Shown: positions 1 to 6,600, numbered from the stretch's first letter. The stretch is 10,150 bases of DNA from Acetobacteraceae bacterium (GCA_027311485.1 DAICYU010000094.1:1-10150), one strand, 5' to 3'. The notes: generated by a model from the letters alone, not told the origin. Numbers and translations are program-made.

Positions 1-776
1 ACCTGGCCTTTGTCGTTGATCTGCAGGGCGTTGGTGCTATTGGCTCCGGGGACCGCGATCCGGGCGTATTGTCCGTTATAGAGAACAAACGAATTCTGAC
101 CGGTGGAGTCACTGTAGCTGCCGAGCACCTGGCCTGTGTTGTTGATCTGTGTGGCGGTGGTGGTGCCGGCGCCGGGGTAGGTCAGGGTTGTATAGGACCC
201 GTCGCTATACAGAAAGGCATGGCTGCCGGAACTGTCGGTATAGCGCCCGATCACTTGATCGGAGTCGTTGATCCCAGGGCCGGCCGAGGCGGTGATGGAG
301 CCGCTGCTGACGAAGGTGCTGGTGGCGCCGGGTACGCTCAACGGGATGTAGTGGCCGTTGTCGTCGATGAACGGATGCAGACCGCTGCTGTTGAAATAGG
401 TGCCCAGCAGCTTGCCGGAACTGCTGCTTTGCAGAAGTGTGGTCATCGCGGCACCGGGCACCGCGACATCCGTGTAGTGTCCGTTCTGATAAATAAATGA
501 ATGTGTACCGGCACTGTCTTGATAGCGTCCGATGACCTGTCCGGCGTTGTTGAGTTGCGTCACAGTGGTGGTGTTGGCCCAGGGGACCGACAGGGTGGTG
601 TAGCTGCCGTTGTCATACAGGAACGGGGTGGACGTCGAGCTGGATCCGGTACTGTTGTAGGCAGATCCCAGGGCAACGCCCTGATTGTTCAAGGCCGTTA
701 CGCTGACGCTTCGGTATGTGCCGCTGAAGCTGAAGGGCGGATTGATCAGCGAATAGCTGTAGGTGGTAGCTGACAT
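1..776 (-). CDS. HAF-repeat protein, 3' end cut by window edge
   Basis: An open reading frame on the minus strand runs from ATG at 774-776 to the left edge with no stop, giving 258 N-terminal residues. The protein is rich in Ser, Thr, Gly, Asn and Tyr. It is built of about five imperfect repeats of roughly 42 residues, each patterned INNxGQVxGxYxDSxGxHxF, then YxNGxYTxLxVPGA. This is the pattern of the HAF repeat family (extracellular or surface-associated, probably beta-structured). A sixth unit starts at the window edge. The third unit is degenerate and has a longer Ser/Thr/Gly linker. No Sec signal peptide is visible: the N-terminus starts MSATTYSYSL with no basic-hydrophobic stretch. If secreted, it would need another route such as a C-terminal type I signal, which would lie outside the window. 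Base composition is visibly less GC-rich than in the genes to the right. Its molecular function is unknown. The two plus-strand frames open opposite it lack family features and are read as shadows. Confidence 0.85.
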   Translation of the reverse strand, partial: MSATTYSYSLINPPFSFSGTYRSVSVTALNNQGVALGSAYNSTGSSSTSTPFLYDNGSYTTLSVPWANTTTVTQLNNAGQVIGRYQDSAGTHSFIYQNGHYTDVAVPGAAMTTLLQSSSSGKLLGTYFNSSGLHPFIDDNGHYIPLSVPGATSTFVSSGSITASAGPGINDSDQVIGRYTDSSGSHAFLYSDGSYTTLTYPGAGTTTATQINNTGQVLGSYSDSTGQNSFVLYNGQYARIAVPGANSTNALQINDKGQ

Positions 777-780
777 GACG

Positions 781-786
781 CTCCTT
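781..786 (-). promoter_or_regulatory. Ribosome binding site of the HAF-repeat gene
   Basis: On the minus strand AAGGAG lies four bases before the ATG at 776. This near-perfect Shine-Dalgarno sequence fixes both the strand and the start of the HAF-repeat gene. Confidence 0.8.
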
Positions 787-1164
787 TATTCGTTGCGCTT
801 GCCTGTCCACCGTGCGCGTCGGTGCAGGCGGCCAGGATGCTAACCGACAACATGAAAGAATCTATGCTTTCTGATTTGAACTGATACTAGGAGATTTCGG
901 GCGGGAATGATGACTTCTGCAGGTTTTATTTTGATTTTCTGTGGTCTGACGCCGGGATCGCGTGGCTGGCGCCGATTGTCGCCCGGGCTGTGCGGGGTAT
1001 GCCGATAACATCGGGGCGCGCGCCATTGTGCGATCACGCAGGTTTCGAAAACCGGTGCGGGCAATGCCGATTAGATGTTGGGAACATCAGGTGCTGGGCG
1101 CGCATCCATTGATGCGGGCCACACCTGCTTGATAACCGCGCCGAACTTTCTCGCAACGTACAAT

Positions 1165-1193
1165 TTGCACAACCCGCAAGCCTGGCCTAGCGT
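1165..1193 (+). promoter_or_regulatory. Weak candidate sigma-70-type promoter for the amidohydrolase run
   Basis: TTGCAC (1165-1170) is followed after 17 bp by TAGCGT (1188-1193). The -35 element is good but the -10 matches TATAAT at only three positions. It would give a leader of about 30 nt before the ATG at 1229. TACAAT at 1159-1164 is a better -10 but has no acceptable -35 at the right distance. This is speculative. Confidence 0.25.
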
Positions 1194-1228
1194 TATGGCT
1201 CTGAACGTGAAGGCGAAAGCACCGCCCC

Positions 1229-2323
1229 ATGGATCGTCCTGCCTCCGGCTGCCCTGTCCCTGGCGCTATCGACTGCGACATTCATGCCGCGCTCCCCAAC
1301 ACGCGCGTGCTGCTGCCGTATTTTGAGCCTTACTGGCGCGAGCATATCCAGCGGCGCGGGCTGGAGCGCGACAGTTTTGAGCCGAGCAGTTATCCGGCGA
1401 ATGCGCCGATCAACAAACGGCCGGACTGGGCCCTGGCGGATGCGCCGGCGGGCAGCAGCCTGACGGCCTTGCAGGGCCATATTCTGGACCGGCTGAGCAT
1501 CCGGCACGGCATCCTGAACGTGATCCATGGCGCGCAGGTGATGTTCAGTGAGGATCTGTCGCTGGCGTTCTGCCGAGCGATCAACAACTGGATCAGGGCG
1601 GAGTGGCTGGACCGGGATGCGCGGCTGTGTGCCTCGATCGTGGTGCCGCCGCACAGCGCGGAGCTTGCGGCGGAGGAAATCGAGCGGCTGGCGCCCGATC
1701 CGCGCTTTGTTCAGGTGCTGCTGCTGGCGATGGCGGAACTGCCGCTGGGGCGGCGACAGAACTGGCCGATCTATCGCGCGGCGGAGAAATTCGGCCTCCC
1801 GGTCGGCATCCATGCCGGCAGCAGCTTCCGGCATCCGCCCAGCGCGCTGGGCTGGCCGTCGTATTACCTGGAGGATTATGTTTCTCAGTCGCAAGGGTTC
1901 GCCGCGGCGCTGAACAGCCTGGTGGCGGAAGGCGTGTTCGTGAAATTTCCCGCGCTGAAGGTGGTGCTGATCGAATCCGGCGTGACATGGCTGCCGGCGT
2001 CGCTGTGGCGGCTGGACAAGACGTGGCGCGGGGTGCGGGCGGAAACGCCGTGGCTGGAACAGCTTCCGACGGAAACAGTGCGGGAGCATGTGCGCCTGAC
2101 ACTGCAACCGTTCGATGCACCGCCGACCGCCCAACAGCTCGAAATCGTCCTCGAACAGCTCGGCTCTGACCGGATGCTGCTGTTTTCCACCGACTATCCG
2201 CACTGGCACTTTGATGGCGACGACGCCCTGCCGGCGGCGCTGCCACCGGACCTGATGCGGAAGATCTGCATCGACAACCCGCTGGAGACGTACACACGCC
2301 TGGTTAAGGAACCCGTGCCATGA
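1229..2323 (+). CDS. Amidohydrolase-2 family protein, first of a tandem pair
   Basis: This 364-residue TIM-barrel metal-dependent hydrolase or decarboxylase belongs to the amidohydrolase-2 group (ACMSD / resorcylate decarboxylase-like). Visible active-site elements in order are the strand-1 motif AIDCDIH (D15, D17, H19), H195 in VGIHAG, E249 in LIESG and the strand-8 motif FSTDYPHW (D322, H325). The C-terminal IDNPLETY resembles the usual NAxxLY ending. The first metal position reads DxH rather than the HxH of ACMSD itself, a common variant in this superfamily. ATG 1229 is the first start after an in-frame stop at 1208-1210; the only Shine-Dalgarno candidate (GAAGG, 1209-1213) is weak and too distant. 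It overlaps the next gene by 4 bp (ATGA), implying translational coupling. Family members decarboxylate or hydrolyse aromatic or ring-cleavage acids, probably in the cytoplasm. The substrate here is unknown. Confidence 0.85.
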   Translation: MDRPASGCPVPGAIDCDIHAALPNTRVLLPYFEPYWREHIQRRGLERDSFEPSSYPANAPINKRPDWALADAPAGSSLTALQGHILDRLSIRHGILNVIHGAQVMFSEDLSLAFCRAINNWIRAEWLDRDARLCASIVVPPHSAELAAEEIERLAPDPRFVQVLLLAMAELPLGRRQNWPIYRAAEKFGLPVGIHAGSSFRHPPSALGWPSYYLEDYVSQSQGFAAALNSLVAEGVFVKFPALKVVLIESGVTWLPASLWRLDKTWRGVRAETPWLEQLPTETVREHVRLTLQPFDAPPTAQQLEIVLEQLGSDRMLLFSTDYPHWHFDGDDALPAALPPDLMRKICIDNPLETYTRLVKEPVP

Positions 2324-3432
2324 ACATGACCGTGCTCGACCGCCGCGTGGACCGTGCGGCCCAAAGCCATCTGGGCTTCATCGACTGCGACGTGCATCCC
2401 TATACGAAGGGGCCGAACGACTTCGATCCGTTCCTGCCGAAGCGCTGGCTGGAGCACAAGCAGACGATCGGCGGACGGTCCCGGCAGGGGCTGGCCAAGA
2501 CGTCAATGTATCCGCGCATGTCGCCGGGCAACGGGATGCGCGGGGACTCGTGGCCGAAGAACGGCAACCATCCGGGGTCGGACCTGCCGCTGATGCAGGA
2601 GCAACTGCTGGACCTGTTCGGCGTCGCGTACGGCCTGCTGGCGCCGCTGGTCGGCGGCGCGGGCGGGGAGCGCAATGTGGAATTCGGCGCGGCGATGGCG
2701 ACCGCGACGAACGAATGGCAACTGGCGCATTTCTGCGACCCCGATCCGCGGCTGAAGGCGGCGGTGCAGGTCAATGTCGAATGGACCGAAGGCGCGGTGG
2801 CCGAGATCGAGAAGCGGGCCGGGGACCGGCGGTTCGCCCAGGTGAACATCCCGCCGCGCGGGCTGGAGCCGCTGGGGCGTCGTCGCTACTGGCCGATCCT
2901 TGAAGCCTGCGCGGCCAATGGGTTCCCGGTGTCGCTGCATCTGGGCGGCACCAGCGGCCATGCCTCGACCGGCGGCGGATGGCCGTCGTTCTACCATGAG
3001 GAACATCCGTCCTACGTGCAGTCGATGCAGACGCTGGTCACCAGCCTGGTGTGCGAGGGCGTGTTCGAGCGGATTCCGGGCCTGAAGATCGTGCTGGTGG
3101 AAGGTGGCTTTGCCTGGCTACCGGCGTTGTGCTGGCGGCTGGACAAGCATTGGACGCGGCTGAAGGCCGAGGTGCCGCACCTGAAACGCGCCCCATCCGA
3201 ATATGTGCATGAGCATATCTGGGTGACGACCCAGCCGATCGAGGAGCCTGAGCGGCCGCAGGATATGCTGTCGATCCTGGAGTGGATCGGGCCGGAGCGG
3301 ATCATGTTCAGCACCGATTATCCGCACTGGGACCAGGATGACCCGCGCTATGCCTTCAAGGTGCCGCTGCCGGATGGGTGGAAGGACCAGATCTTCCGCG
3401 ACAATGCCCGCGCGCTGTACCAACTGGACTAA
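2320..3432 (+). CDS. Amidohydrolase-2 family protein, second of a tandem pair
   Basis: This 370-residue protein is a clear paralogue of the upstream gene. Matching elements are FIDCDVH (D22, D24, H26), SLHLGG (H207), LVEGG (E261), a WLPALCWRLDK segment that mirrors WLPASLWRLDK upstream, FSTDYPHW (D333, H336) and a canonical FRDNARALYQL C-terminus. It differs mainly in a longer, Gly/Met/Pro-rich segment at about residues 50-90 and in the loop after H207 (TSGHASTGGG), both likely to shape the substrate pocket. The start at 2320 sits inside the previous stop region and has AAGGA (2306-2310) nine bases upstream; a second ATG at 2326 is less well spaced. The next gene begins three bases after its stop. 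A paralogue pair in one operon suggests two consecutive steps, or a heteromeric enzyme, on related substrates. The substrate is unknown. Confidence 0.87.
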   Translation: MNMTVLDRRVDRAAQSHLGFIDCDVHPYTKGPNDFDPFLPKRWLEHKQTIGGRSRQGLAKTSMYPRMSPGNGMRGDSWPKNGNHPGSDLPLMQEQLLDLFGVAYGLLAPLVGGAGGERNVEFGAAMATATNEWQLAHFCDPDPRLKAAVQVNVEWTEGAVAEIEKRAGDRRFAQVNIPPRGLEPLGRRRYWPILEACAANGFPVSLHLGGTSGHASTGGGWPSFYHEEHPSYVQSMQTLVTSLVCEGVFERIPGLKIVLVEGGFAWLPALCWRLDKHWTRLKAEVPHLKRAPSEYVHEHIWVTTQPIEEPERPQDMLSILEWIGPERIMFSTDYPHWDQDDPRYAFKVPLPDGWKDQIFRDNARALYQLD

Positions 3433-3435
3433 GGG

Positions 3436-3849
3436 ATGGCCCGCCATGTCGTCGCCACGGTGGATGAGATCCCGCCCGGTGGCCGCAAGATCGTCACCGT
3501 CCGCGGGCGGGAGATCGGCATCTTCCGCCTCGGCGACGAATTCTTCGGGCTGATCAACCGCTGCCCGCATCAGGGCGCCCCGCTGTGCCAGGGCGCGGTG
3601 GTGAGCCGGCTGGTGGCCCCTGTGCCCGGCGAGTATCACCTGACGCGACCGGGCGAGATGCTCCGCTGTCCCTGGCATTGCTGGGAATTCGACATCCGCA
3701 CCGGCAAGTCCTGGTGCGATCCGAACAGCGTGCAGGCCCGCGCCTTCGATGTGGCGGTGGAGAAAGGCGCCACGCTGGTCGAAGGCCCGTTCAGCGCCGA
3801 AGCGGTCGAGGTGACCGTGGAGGCTAGCTACGTCGTGGTGACAATGTAA
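3436..3849 (+). CDS. Stand-alone Rieske [2Fe-2S] protein
   Basis: This 137-residue protein is a single Rieske domain with no fused oxygenase or reductase. Cluster ligands are C43 and H45 in RCPHQGAPLC and C78 and H81 in LRCPWHCWEFD. The spacing between the ligand pairs is 32 residues, longer than the roughly 15-17 of typical oxygenase or ferredoxin Rieske domains, owing to an insert at about 54-75 (PVPGEYHLTRPGE). Cys82 stands where a Gly usually follows the second ligand His. No signal peptide is present, so it is probably a cytoplasmic ferredoxin-like electron carrier. The start lies three bases after the preceding stop, and TAAGGG abuts the ATG, so translation is probably coupled. Insert-containing Rieske proteins beside amidohydrolase-2 genes are, from memory, seen in other proteobacteria. 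The electron donor and acceptor are not in the window. Confidence 0.88.
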   Translation: MARHVVATVDEIPPGGRKIVTVRGREIGIFRLGDEFFGLINRCPHQGAPLCQGAVVSRLVAPVPGEYHLTRPGEMLRCPWHCWEFDIRTGKSWCDPNSVQARAFDVAVEKGATLVEGPFSAEAVEVTVEASYVVVTM

Positions 3850-3899
3850 AATGCTGCCCTGACAGCCGGGCGGGCCGGGGAACGACAGGGATAAAGTGT

Positions 3900-5243
3900 A
3901 TGCTGAAACACGCCGTTCGGGCGGCCGCGATGGCTGGGTCCATCGCCGCCGCCGTTTTCATGGCCCCCGCTTTGATGGCTGCTGTTGCCCCCGATGCCTG
4001 GGCGGACCCGATCCCGCCGGTGCAGTCGGCGCTAAATATGCAGATTATCGGCCACAGCGACCTGAATGGCGCCGGCAAGGGCGGTGAAGGGCTGGCGCTG
4101 CATCAGTATGCCGACGGCCGCCGCGTGCTGTTCCTGGCGCATGAGTCTGGACCGATGTGTGTCAGCATCGTCGATGTGACGAAGCCGGAAAACCCGACGG
4201 TGATCTTCCAGATTCCGGTGCCGTCGCCACAGGTGCGCTGCAACTCCCTCGGCCTGTCCGGCACGACGCTGGCGGTGGCGCACCAGACCGACAAGCAGGG
4301 TGAGCGCGGCGGCGGCATGGTGGTGTTCAGTGTCTCGGACCCCGCGCATCCGCGCGAGATCAGCTTCCTCGATACCGCCGGCCCGCATTCCCGCGGCGTG
4401 CATTATCTGTGGTTCGTCGATGGGCATTATGCCTACCTGTCCACCGGGGCGAAGGATTTCACGCCGCGGGAGCCGTTGGACGACCAGTTCCTGATGATCG
4501 TCGACCTGAGCGATCCGGCGAAGCCGAAGGAAGTCGGGCGCTGGTGGATGCCGGGCACCCGGGACGGCGACAAGGAGCCGTTGCCGCCGCGGGTTTCGAT
4601 CAACTCGGGCGTTCGCATGCACACGCCGGTGGTGTCCGCCGAACGGCCGGACCGCGCATATATCGGCTGGATCGATGGCGGCTGGGTGATCCTGGATATC
4701 AGCGACAAAGCGCATCCGAAGCTGGTGGCGCACCGGTCCTGGCAGTCGCAGGATGTCGGCTTCGCGCACACGGTGCTGCCGATCCCGTCGCGCAACCTGG
4801 CGATCCAGTCCGAGGAAGCTGTGGAGCCGAACTGCAAGGACTGGCCGAAGCGCGATTGGGTCTGGGACATCGCCAATGAGCGGGCACCGGTGGTGCTGGC
4901 GACGTTGCCGCCGCCGTCGGATTTCGCCGCGCTGTGCAAGCAGGGCGGGCGGTTCGGGGCGCACAATATCTGGCAGAACCAGCCGGCGCCAACGGCGGCC
5001 AAGCTGAACCGGACGGTGGTCGGCAGCTTCTTTGCCGGCGGCGTGCGCATCTACTCCATCCTCAATCCGCACGCGCCGCAGGAAATCGGCTACCTGGTGG
5101 AAGCGCCGCCGCCGGGGAATGCGACGCACAGCATTCAGATCAACGACATGTATGTCGATGAGCATGGGCTGATCTATGCCAATGACCGCCTGAGCGGCGG
5201 ACTGGACATCATCCGCTACAACGGTTCTGTTCCACTGGAATAA
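3900..5243 (+). CDS. Exported LVIVD-repeat beta-propeller protein
   Basis: This 447-residue protein begins with a Sec-type signal: basic MLKHAVR, a hydrophobic stretch over residues 8-30, and an AWA-D cleavage site after A35. The mature part carries about six LVIVD-type units: CVSIVDVTKPENPT (~87), MVVFSVSDPAHP (~140), FLMIVDLSDPAKP (~198), WVILDISDKAHP (~262), VWDIANERAP (~321) and VRIYSILNPHAP (~382). They predict a beta-propeller in the periplasm or outside the cell. Conserved-looking His and Cys (H168, H290, H355, H410; C114, C312, C346) could bind a ligand or metal, but that is a guess. ATG 3900 is supported by the signal peptide and by AGGG (3887-3890) nine bases upstream. It follows the Rieske gene by 50 bp with no clear terminator, so co-transcription is likely. 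LVIVD proteins have no general assigned reaction, so a sensing, binding or enzymatic role for the same substrate is only inferred. Confidence 0.85.
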   Translation: MLKHAVRAAAMAGSIAAAVFMAPALMAAVAPDAWADPIPPVQSALNMQIIGHSDLNGAGKGGEGLALHQYADGRRVLFLAHESGPMCVSIVDVTKPENPTVIFQIPVPSPQVRCNSLGLSGTTLAVAHQTDKQGERGGGMVVFSVSDPAHPREISFLDTAGPHSRGVHYLWFVDGHYAYLSTGAKDFTPREPLDDQFLMIVDLSDPAKPKEVGRWWMPGTRDGDKEPLPPRVSINSGVRMHTPVVSAERPDRAYIGWIDGGWVILDISDKAHPKLVAHRSWQSQDVGFAHTVLPIPSRNLAIQSEEAVEPNCKDWPKRDWVWDIANERAPVVLATLPPPSDFAALCKQGGRFGAHNIWQNQPAPTAAKLNRTVVGSFFAGGVRIYSILNPHAPQEIGYLVEAPPPGNATHSIQINDMYVDEHGLIYANDRLSGGLDIIRYNGSVPLE

Positions 5244-5410
5244 TGATATGACCGGTCGCAGTGGCATCATGCCCCGCCGGTGGACCGGGCGCGATGCGGC
5301 TTGCGGCGCGATGACGCGGCGTGCCACAAGGTAGAACGTAGCGGATCCGTCACGACTGCAGGGATGTAACCGGGGGTAGGTCAGGGGTTTTCGGGCTGCG
5401 GTGCAGTTAC

Positions 5411-5482
5411 CGATCATGATCTGGAAGTCATTGTTTGACCGCATGATTCACGCCTTCCGGCTTTCAGCCCCACGCGATCATG
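5411..5482. repeat. Cluster of ATCATG/CATGAT words
   Basis: ATCATG occurs at 5413-5418 within the perfect 10-bp palindrome GATCATGATC (5412-5421), as CATGAT at 5442-5447, and again at 5477-5482 within GCGATCATGC. An outlying copy is at 5266-5271 in GGCATCATGCC. The eight-mer CGATCATG is directly repeated at 5411-5418 and 5475-5482. This density in 320 bp of GC-rich DNA exceeds chance expectation and could mark operator half-sites upstream of the ferritin gene. No regulator can be named. Confidence 0.4.
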
Positions 5483-5497
5483 CTCTAAGCCTGCTGC

Positions 5498-5512
5498 TGC
5501 AACTCATTCTCA
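5498..5512. promoter_or_regulatory. Possible Fur-family box upstream of mbfA
   Basis: TGCAACTCATTCTCA matches the palindromic Fur consensus TGATAATnATTATCA at 10 of 14 defined positions, and its reverse strand reads TGAGAATGAGTTGCA. It lies 51 bp upstream of the mbfA start, just before TACGAT (5517-5522), a possible -10. Location and an iron-handling target make it plausible, but the match is modest and no good -35 is present. Confidence 0.3.
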
Positions 5513-5563
5513 TCATTACGATTGCCACTTGACTGATCGCCGTCTTCAGCCACATTCCGGCCC

Positions 5564-6520
5564 ATGCGCAATTTCTCCGAACTGACCGAACGCGAAATCC
5601 TCGCGCTGGCCATTGCCAACGAGGAGGAAGACGGGCGTATCTACCTGGACATCGCCGAAGGCTTGCGTGGCGAATACCCAGGCAGCGCCAAGGTGTTTTC
5701 GGAAATGGCTGCCGAGGAAGGCGATCATCGCCGCCGGCTGCTGGACGTGTACCGCTCCAAGTTCGGGGAGCATATTCCGCTGGTCCGGCGGCAGGACGTG
5801 CGCGGCTTCGTCCAGCACAAGCCGGTGTGGCAGATGACGCCGCTGAACCTGGACGCGGTGCGCAACCTGGCGGAGGGTATGGAAACCGAGACGCAGGCCT
5901 TCTATCGCAAGGCCGCGTCGCGCAGCACGGACGTGACCATCCGCAAGCTGCTGGGTGATCTGGCCGACGCCGAGGTGCAGCACGAACACCGCGCCGAACA
6001 ACTCAGCGCCGAGAACCTGCCGGAGTCCGTGCGCGCGCATGAGGACGCGCATGCCAAGCGGTCCTTCGTGCTGCGGGTGATCCAGCCCGGGCTGGCGGGG
6101 CTGATGGATGGGTCGGTGTCCACCCTGGCGCCGGTGTTCGCGGCGGCGTTTGCCTCCAACGACACATGGCAGGCGTTCCTGGTGGGGCTGGCGGCTTCAA
6201 TCGGCGCCGGGATCTCGATGGGTTTTGCCGAGGCACTGTCGGACAATGGCAGCCTGACCGGGCGCGGCGCGCCATTGATGCGCGGCGTGATCACCGGGCT
6301 GATGACCACGGTTGGCGGCATCGGGCATACGCTGCCGTTCCTGATCCCGTATTTCTGGACGGCCATGGCGTTCGCCATCGGCGTGGTGGTGGTCGAATTG
6401 GCGGTGATTTCCTGGGTGCGGTGGAAATACATGGATACGCCGCCGCTGTCGGCGACGGTGCAGGTGGCGTTTGGCGGCGCGCTGGTGTTTGCCGTCGGCA
6501 TCCTGATCGGCAGCAGTTAG
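5564..6520 (+). CDS. mbfA: Membrane-bound ferritin / iron exporter, MbfA type
   Basis: This 318-residue fusion has an N-terminal rubrerythrin/ferritin-like domain (about 1-155) and a C-terminal VIT1/CCC1-type membrane domain (about 165-318). Di-iron ligand candidates are the acidic cluster E20-E22 (ANEEEDGRIY), E52 and H55 (EEGDH), E107 (EGMETE) and E137 and H140 (EVQH). The membrane part starts with LAGLMDGSVSTLAP, like VIT1/CCC1, and contains about four to five hydrophobic segments. Length and architecture match MbfA, which in Bradyrhizobium and Agrobacterium exports iron and helps resist iron and peroxide stress. The ferritin domain should face the cytoplasm and sense or deliver iron to the transporter. 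ATG 5564 is the first start after an in-frame stop at 5534-5536; no clear Shine-Dalgarno precedes it. Known mbfA genes are controlled by Irr, but no ICE motif is visible here. It is flanked by gaps and probably transcribed alone. Confidence 0.92.
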   Translation: MRNFSELTEREILALAIANEEEDGRIYLDIAEGLRGEYPGSAKVFSEMAAEEGDHRRRLLDVYRSKFGEHIPLVRRQDVRGFVQHKPVWQMTPLNLDAVRNLAEGMETETQAFYRKAASRSTDVTIRKLLGDLADAEVQHEHRAEQLSAENLPESVRAHEDAHAKRSFVLRVIQPGLAGLMDGSVSTLAPVFAAAFASNDTWQAFLVGLAASIGAGISMGFAEALSDNGSLTGRGAPLMRGVITGLMTTVGGIGHTLPFLIPYFWTAMAFAIGVVVVELAVISWVRWKYMDTPPLSATVQVAFGGALVFAVGILIGSS

Positions 6521-6558
6521 GCTCTTTTCGGGCGCCCCCTCCTGCCGCTTGCCGCTGA

Positions 6559-6580
6559 AACGCCGCATAGTGGCGGCGTT
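6559..6580 (+). other. Perfect 8-bp hairpin just before the hydrolase start
   Basis: AACGCCGC (6559-6566) and GCGGCGTT (6573-6580) form a perfect 8-bp stem with a 6-nt loop. It ends 10 bases before the Shine-Dalgarno AGGGG (6591-6595). No T-run follows on the plus strand, so it is not a classical intrinsic terminator. It could end mbfA transcription in a Rho-assisted way, stabilise a processed 5' end, or be a binding site. Confidence 0.45.
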
Positions 6581-6600
6581 CGCACGCAAAAGGGGACGCT

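Larger units (their letters stand above)
777..1228. other. Divergent intergenic region, no gene supported
   Basis: This 452-bp gap separates the minus-strand HAF gene from the plus-strand amidohydrolase run, so it should carry promoters for both. Its core, about 841-950, is markedly A/T-rich (for example 22 G/C of 60 in 841-900), as expected for a regulatory region in a GC-rich genome. Short frames here (840-1064 minus; 1075-1326 plus) lack a family signature and a good ribosome binding site, so I do not call them genes. GAAAG (844-858 area) and a nearby CTTTC form only a short imperfect dyad. I found no convincing minus-strand promoter. Confidence 0.7.
5244..5563. other. Intergenic region upstream of the membrane-ferritin gene
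   Basis: This 320-bp gap contains no supported gene. The long minus-strand frame reaching 5444 is the shadow of the LVIVD gene. No hairpin with a T-run follows the LVIVD stop; CCGGTC (5252-5257) and GACCGG (5283-5288) could pair over a 25-nt loop, but this is not a standard terminator. The right half is less GC-rich and carries repeated ATCATG/CATGAT words and a Fur-like box, annotated separately. I see no Irr-type ICE motif (TTTAGAA...TTCTAAA). Confidence 0.7.

Noticed and set aside
69..773. Two consecutive plus-strand open frames (69-500 and 501-773)
   Set aside because: They are antisense to the HAF-repeat gene, which has a strong ribosome binding site and clear repeat patterns. Their periodic Gly/Val/Ala-rich translations are a by-product of those repeats.
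840..1326. Short open frames in the divergent gap (840-1064 minus, 1075-1326 plus)
   Set aside because: No family pattern and no convincing ribosome binding site; the second overlaps the amidohydrolase start in another frame.
3857..3890. CCCTG (3857-3861) pairing with CAGGG (3886-3890), which would hide the ribosome binding site of the LVIVD gene
   Set aside because: Only a 5-bp stem around a G-rich loop; likely by chance in this composition and not supported by an inner stem.
4032..5444. 470-residue minus-strand frame opposite the LVIVD gene
   Set aside because: Its translation is Arg/His/Pro-rich, as expected of a shadow frame in GC-rich DNA. The plus strand has a signal peptide and repeats.
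5529..5557. TTGACT (5529-5534) as a -35 element for mbfA
   Set aside because: At 17-bp spacing the -10 would be ACATTC (5552-5557), a poor match and too close to the start codon at 5564.
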